Source: JANOBJ01 sp031411575 (GTDB lineage: Bacteria > Pseudomonadota > Gammaproteobacteria > Burkholderiales > Burkholderiaceae_C). From it: a stretch of 8,853 bases of DNA. A program made the position numbers and the translations under genes. The notes under the pieces are model-generated. The model saw nothing but the letters and a program-made list of their open reading frames with translations. It did not search any database and was not told the origin of the DNA. Positions 5,189 to 8,853 of this stretch are shown here, in pieces (position 1 is the stretch's first letter; each line of letters opens with the position of its first letter). The stretch lies in NCBI GenBank assembly GCA_031411575.1, contig JANOBJ010000240.1, positions 1 through 8,853 of the forward strand, written 5' to 3'.

Positions 5189-6472
5189 TTGCTGATTCGC
5201 CAACTGTTACAGGCCGCATTTGCTTCAAGGAGCGAGTTGGTCTCGGCACCGCTCCAGCCGATCCTGCACCCGTCGCTGTGGCGGCTGCGCTGGCTGGGCC
5301 TGTTCACGCTGGTCGGGCACCCCCTGTTTCACCTGATCTGGGGCGTCTGGCTGCCCCAGCCCTACGAGAACACGCTGATGCGGTTCGGGCTGAGCCTGTC
5401 CGGCGTGGCGCTGATGGCCAGCCCGGTCTGCCGCGACCCGACCAGCAAGCTGGCCAACAGCGTGTTCACGGCGGTGTTCTGGGTCCAGCTGCCGCTGTTC
5501 TTCAGCTGGATGTACCTCTGCAACGGCGGCAACACCGTCTGGCTGGCGAGCTTTTGCGCGATGATCCTGATCTATTACGCGGTGACCGACTGGCGCATCG
5601 CGACCGCCGGCATCCTGATCGGCGGCTTGCTGGCCGCGCAACTGTTTGCGTGGTTCGGCCCGGCGGGCGGCGGGGTGCCGCTCGCGGAAATTCCGGTCAA
5701 TGCGGTGGTGATCGCCTTCTCATGGGCCAGCGCCCTGCTGCTGGGCCTGTCATCGGCCGACTTGCGGCGCGAGCACCTCAAGCACACGCTGACCACGATG
5801 GGCATCATGGCGCACGAGCTGCGCACGCCGCTGGCCACCATGTCCCTGATCGGCGACGCCATGCGCGGCGAGGTACGCGCGCCTGCCAGCGGCGAGGAGC
5901 CTTCCCAGTTGGACAAGCTGGCGCAGCGCCTGCACGTGCTGGTGCGCAACATGAACCACCAGATCGACATGCAGATGACCAACGCACGGCTGAACCGGCT
6001 GCCGGGTCGCAAGGAAACGGTGTCGGCCGCCAATGTGGTGCAGCAGGTGGTGCAGAACTACCCTTACCGCAGCACCCGCGAGCGCGAATGCGTGGTGCTG
6101 CATGTGCGTCGCGATTTCCTGTTCCAGTCGTCACCCACGCTGTTTGCCCAGGTGATCGACAACCTGCTCAAGAACGCGTTGAAGGCATTGGCGGCGACCA
6201 GCACGCCGGCCCAGCCCGGCGACCTGATGATCGAGATCGGCGTGCTCCAGAACAGGGGCCGCATCATCGTCTCAGACCACGGCATTGGCATTGACCCGCA
6301 GCTGCAACCCCGGGTGTTTGAAGCCTTTTTCTCCACCGACAGCGGTAGCGGTCACGGCCTGGGTCTGGCATTCTGCAAGCGCGTGGTGCAAGGCGCCCGC
6401 GGCACCATCCGGGTGAACTCCGAGCCCGGCAAGGGCGCCACCTTCACCATCGAACTGCCGCTGTTCCGCTGA
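5189..6472 (+). CDS. lqsS: CqsS/LqsS-type alpha-hydroxyketone sensor histidine kinase
   Basis: This inner-membrane kinase (427 residues) is predicted to sense an alpha-hydroxyketone autoinducer. About six hydrophobic segments fill residues 32-187. They align without gaps to the Vibrio cholerae CqsS sensor as I remember it: PQPYEN (57-61 region), QLPLFFSWM and NTVWLASF. The CAI-1 pocket residues Trp104 and Ser107 of CqsS correspond to Trp118 and Ser121. The kinase core is complete: His209 in MAHELRTPLA, the N box DNLLKNA (324-330), the G1 box DHGIGI (363-368) and the G2 box GHGLGLAF (388-395). There is no receiver domain, so the architecture is that of Legionella LqsS and not of hybrid CqsS. 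Phosphate would pass to the response regulator 36 bases downstream, in the same likely operon. The start is a TTG; the alternative TTG at 5237 would shorten it by 16 residues. Confidence 0.9.
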   Translation: MLIRQLLQAAFASRSELVSAPLQPILHPSLWRLRWLGLFTLVGHPLFHLIWGVWLPQPYENTLMRFGLSLSGVALMASPVCRDPTSKLANSVFTAVFWVQLPLFFSWMYLCNGGNTVWLASFCAMILIYYAVTDWRIATAGILIGGLLAAQLFAWFGPAGGGVPLAEIPVNAVVIAFSWASALLLGLSSADLRREHLKHTLTTMGIMAHELRTPLATMSLIGDAMRGEVRAPASGEEPSQLDKLAQRLHVLVRNMNHQIDMQMTNARLNRLPGRKETVSAANVVQQVVQNYPYRSTRERECVVLHVRRDFLFQSSPTLFAQVIDNLLKNALKALAATSTPAQPGDLMIEIGVLQNRGRIIVSDHGIGIDPQLQPRVFEAFFSTDSGSGHGLGLAFCKRVVQGARGTIRVNSEPGKGATFTIELPLFR

Positions 6473-6508
6473 CATGCCCCGCCTGATCCGCCTGACCCAC
6501 GTACGCCC

Positions 6509-7492
6509 ATGACCTTTCCCCTTTCCAACTCCCCCGGCACGATCGTTTTCCTCGATGACGATCCTGACTACCTTGAAATGCTGGCATTGGTGTTGCCGCG
6601 GCACTGGCATGTGCTGCTGTTCCTGCGCCCGCAGGACTGCATCAACCACCTGCAGCAGGAGCCACCGCTGTGGGAGGCGGACGCCTGGGACCAGCAGCGG
6701 GTGATCGACCACTGGCGCGAATCGGGCGCGCCACTGATTCCGCAGGTGCTGCGCTACTGGCAAGAGAGTTCCCGCCGTTTCAGCCTGGCGCGCGTGTGCG
6801 TGGTCGATTATTCGATGCCGGCCATGGACGGCCTGCAGGCTCTGGGCGAACTGGTCGAATGGCCGGGCTGCCGGGTGCTGCTGACCGGCCAGGCCGACGA
6901 GCAACTGGCGGTGGATGCCTTCAACCGCGGCCTGATCGATCAGTTCGTACCCAAGCAGACGCCCAACATCTCCAAGCACCTGATTGACGTGATCAAACGT
7001 TTGCTCGCCACCAGCAACTCGCCCCACGCACAGGCCTGGCGGTCCACGCTGTCGCCCCGCCAGAATGCGTTGCTGCGGGTGCCGTCGGTGGCGCTGGCCC
7101 TGTCGGAGCAGGTAGCCGAGCGCCAGTGGGTTGAGTACGTCACGCTGGGCAGTCCGTTTGGCGTGCTCGGCGTGGATGTACAGGGGCACGCCAGCTGGCT
7201 GCAACTGGAGCCGTTCGAGGGCCTGGCCGAGTTGGCCGAACTGGCGGCCACCGAGGGGGTGGACGCCGGCCAGCTGGAGGCAATACGGTCCGGTGAACAG
7301 CTGCCCGACATTGAGCTGCGCCAGTCGCTCGGCCGCGCCAGCCCGCCTGCGCTGGCGCCGGCGTTTGCGGTCGGGCGCGAAGAATTGCTGCTGGGCGCGA
7401 TTTTTCCCATCGCACCCGAACATGTGCCCGACCCGACCCACAGTTTCAGCCAGTGGCTGGCCCGTCAGGCGCCTCGCCGCGTCAAGGACTGA
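6509..7492 (+). CDS. lqsR: LqsR-like response regulator with enlarged receiver domain
   Basis: This cytoplasmic response regulator (327 residues) is the probable partner of the kinase just upstream. The receiver motifs are present: acidic cluster Asp16-Asp18 (FLDDDPD), phosphoacceptor Asp100 in CVVDYSMPAMDG, Thr126 in LLTGQAD and Lys149 in FVPKQ. The distance from the acidic cluster to Asp100 is about 84 residues, some 40 more than in ordinary receivers, so there is an insertion near residues 50-92. From memory, Legionella LqsR also has its phosphoacceptor near residue 108, which fits. Residues 165-327 form an output region without any helix-turn-helix, GGDEF, EAL or other motif I recognise, so it is probably not a direct DNA binder. 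No clear Shine-Dalgarno sequence precedes the ATG. It shares the kinase reading frame, with one TGA between them. It abuts the synthase gene tail to tail. Confidence 0.82.
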   Translation: MTFPLSNSPGTIVFLDDDPDYLEMLALVLPRHWHVLLFLRPQDCINHLQQEPPLWEADAWDQQRVIDHWRESGAPLIPQVLRYWQESSRRFSLARVCVVDYSMPAMDGLQALGELVEWPGCRVLLTGQADEQLAVDAFNRGLIDQFVPKQTPNISKHLIDVIKRLLATSNSPHAQAWRSTLSPRQNALLRVPSVALALSEQVAERQWVEYVTLGSPFGVLGVDVQGHASWLQLEPFEGLAELAELAATEGVDAGQLEAIRSGEQLPDIELRQSLGRASPPALAPAFAVGREELLLGAIFPIAPEHVPDPTHSFSQWLARQAPRRVKD

Positions 7493-8794
7493 TCAGGCTT
7501 CGGCGGCCGCGGCGCTGCCCGGTGCAACCCGCTGGCGCCGCGCGATCGGCCAGTTCCACGGCTGCACCAGCGGCGCAATGGCGGCGGCCGCCTGCTCCAC
7601 ATGGCTCAACTCGGCCTCGGTCAGGCAGGCCGACAGGGTGAGCCGCACCAATGAGCGGTTGCGGCTGGTGGCCGGCGCGCAGAACACCGCGCCAAACACG
7701 CCCTGCGCTTCCAGCTGGTCGCGCAGCGCCATGGTGTCGGGCTCGGCACCGGCTTCCAGCGCGATGATCTGCTCCGACCCCTGGTGGATCGGATAGCCCA
7801 GCTCGGTCAGCCGCTGGCGCAGGCGCCGCGTGTGCGCATGCAGCCGCTCGCGCGCATCGTCGCTCCCCTGCACTACCCGCAGCGTCGCAGCCAGGCCGGC
7901 GATCTCGTGCGGCAGCAGGCAGGAACTGAAAATATTGGGAAAGCTCTCGCTCAGGATGTAGTACCGCATGGCGGCGGGCATCGTGAAGAAACCGGCACGC
8001 CCGGCAAAGGCCTTGGCCAGGCTGGCGGTGATGAAGTGCACCCGGTCGGTCAGGCCCAGCTGGGCGCACAGCCCGGCGCCACCGGGACCATGCGTGCCCA
8101 GCGAATGCGACTCGTCCACCAGGATCATGCTGCCGTGGCGCTCGGTCACCTCCACCATCTGCTGCAGCGGGCACAGCGCCCCCGTGGTGCTGTACACCGA
8201 ATCCACCACCACGATGCCCGGCCCATGCCGGGACATCATGCGGTCCAGATGCTCGGGATCGTTGTGGCGGAAAGCATGGCCTGGCGCGCGCGCGGCGTGC
8301 ACACCTTCCCACAGCGAGGTGTGAGCCATGGTGTCCACGTACACCGGCGTGTCGCGATCAGCGATGGCCTGCAACAGGCCAGTGTTGGCGGCGTAGCCCG
8401 ACTGGCAGACAAAGCCGTCTTCCTTGCCCAGCCATTGCGCCAGGTCGGTCTCCAGCGCTCGGGCCGGATGGTCAGCCAGCAGGAACACGCCCGACTGGAT
8501 CACGAACTCATTGTCGCGGCGCAGCGCCGATACTTGGGCATTGACGATGTCGGCGTGGCCGGTGATGCCCAGGTAGTCGTTGCCATCCAGACGCACGGCA
8601 TTGGGGCCGGCCGGCTGGCCGTGCAGGACAAACTTGCCGCCCCACAGCTTGTCCCAGCGAGGCGCAAAGTCGCGCGCGATGCGGGTGAGGTAATGTGGCG
8701 CGAGCGGTGGTTTGACGGGTGGGTGGAACGATCGTGTGGCCGGCGGAGGGGTATGAGACAGGGGGCTGAGGGTAGGCGAAGCGAGGGAGTGCAT
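7493..8794 (-). CDS. cqsA: alpha-hydroxyketone autoinducer synthase (CqsA/LqsA family)
   Basis: This is a PLP-dependent enzyme of the alpha-oxoamine synthase fold, predicted to condense a fatty acyl-CoA with an amino-acid-derived substrate (S-adenosylmethionine in V. cholerae CqsA) to give the precursor of a CAI-1/LAI-1-type hydroxyketone. It is distinguished from KAPA synthase and KBL by CqsA hallmarks: AHTSLWEG (157-164), RHGPGIVVVDSVYST (189-203), LVDESHSLGTHGP (225-237), and the PLP Schiff-base lysine Lys261 in TASLAKAFAGRAG; also IFSSCLLPHE and SVFGAVFC-like GVFGAVFC (365-372). The 433-residue length exceeds the ~390 usual for CqsA because of a Pro/Ser-rich N-terminal extension of about 30 residues. 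No alternative ATG, GTG or TTG occurs in that extension. AGGA lies 6 bases before the ATG. It converges with the response regulator with no intervening base. Confidence 0.93.
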   Translation of the reverse strand: MHSLASPTLSPLSHTPPPATRSFHPPVKPPLAPHYLTRIARDFAPRWDKLWGGKFVLHGQPAGPNAVRLDGNDYLGITGHADIVNAQVSALRRDNEFVIQSGVFLLADHPARALETDLAQWLGKEDGFVCQSGYAANTGLLQAIADRDTPVYVDTMAHTSLWEGVHAARAPGHAFRHNDPEHLDRMMSRHGPGIVVVDSVYSTTGALCPLQQMVEVTERHGSMILVDESHSLGTHGPGGAGLCAQLGLTDRVHFITASLAKAFAGRAGFFTMPAAMRYYILSESFPNIFSSCLLPHEIAGLAATLRVVQGSDDARERLHAHTRRLRQRLTELGYPIHQGSEQIIALEAGAEPDTMALRDQLEAQGVFGAVFCAPATSRNRSLVRLTLSACLTEAELSHVEQAAAAIAPLVQPWNWPIARRQRVAPGSAAAAEA

Positions 8795-8827
8795 GAAGGG
8801 TCCTGATTGACAACGACACCTTCATTG

Positions 8828-8849
8828 AAAGTGCAAAACTGCACACTTT
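8828..8849. promoter_or_regulatory. inverted repeat upstream of the autoinducer synthase
   Basis: AAAGTG (8828-8833) and CACTTT (8844-8849) are exact reverse complements separated by 10 bases. A second, offset dyad GTGCA-AAAC-TGCAC (8831-8844) lies inside. The element is centred about 45 bases before the synthase start codon, a position suited to an operator. The geometry of two half-sites about 16 bp apart fits a dimeric regulator, possibly the LuxR-type protein, but the arms do not match a lux-box consensus. No good -10/-35 pair was found between it and the gene. Confidence 0.4.
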
Positions 8850-8853
8850 GGTG

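Noticed and set aside
6272..7441. 389-residue open frame on the minus strand opposite the response regulator
   Set aside because: It is long only because GC-rich DNA has few stops; the plus-strand frame has clear receiver motifs, and this one has none.
7493..8794. Reading the synthase as 8-amino-7-oxononanoate synthase (BioF) or glycine C-acetyltransferase
   Set aside because: AHTSLWEG, RHGPGIVVVDS and TASLAKAFAGRAG are CqsA/LqsA forms, and the matching sensor kinase and response regulator lie alongside with no biotin or threonine genes.
7784..8806. 340-residue open frame on the plus strand opposite the synthase
   Set aside because: The minus strand carries an unmistakable CqsA-family enzyme; the plus-strand translation is His/Arg/Gly-rich and featureless.

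Overview
The window is high-GC DNA (roughly two thirds G+C by eye) with the gene style of a betaproteobacterium. A type III pantothenate kinase, two amidases of the kind common in Burkholderiales, and a short AT-rich interspersed repeat all point to Burkholderiales, probably the Comamonadaceae. That placement is an inference, because there is no rRNA or other strong phylogenetic marker here.

Left part (1-4396): the 3' end of a TPR-repeat protein (+) runs towards coaX (-), the pantothenate kinase of CoA synthesis. To its right, two amidase-signature hydrolases are transcribed divergently from a 91-bp spacer that holds a nested inverted repeat. Two diverged copies of a ~74-bp AT-rich repeat are visible. 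One lies between the TPR gene and coaX and includes the coaX stop codon. The other lies in frame inside the second amidase.

Right part (4393-8794): this is a complete alpha-hydroxyketone (CAI-1/LAI-1 type) quorum-sensing module. It contains a CqsA/LqsA-type autoinducer synthase (-), a six-transmembrane CqsS/LqsS-type sensor kinase (+), and directly behind the kinase an LqsR-like response regulator (+). The regulator has an enlarged receiver domain and no recognisable DNA-binding domain. Divergent from the kinase is a small LuxR-type helix-turn-helix regulator (-). The spacer between them (5062-5188) carries a perfect 19-bp palindrome and an 8-bp direct repeat with 33-bp spacing. The synthase makes a diffusible hydroxyketone, the membrane kinase would sense it and exchange phosphate with the response regulator, and the LuxR-type protein is a candidate transcriptional output or co-regulator. 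That last link is inferred from position only.

The layout is compact. The second amidase and luxR overlap tail to tail by 4 bp. The response regulator and the synthase abut tail to tail, their two stop codons forming the palindrome TGATCA. No gene-free stretch exceeds 300 bases, and I saw no tRNA, rRNA, CRISPR array, transposase or integrase gene.
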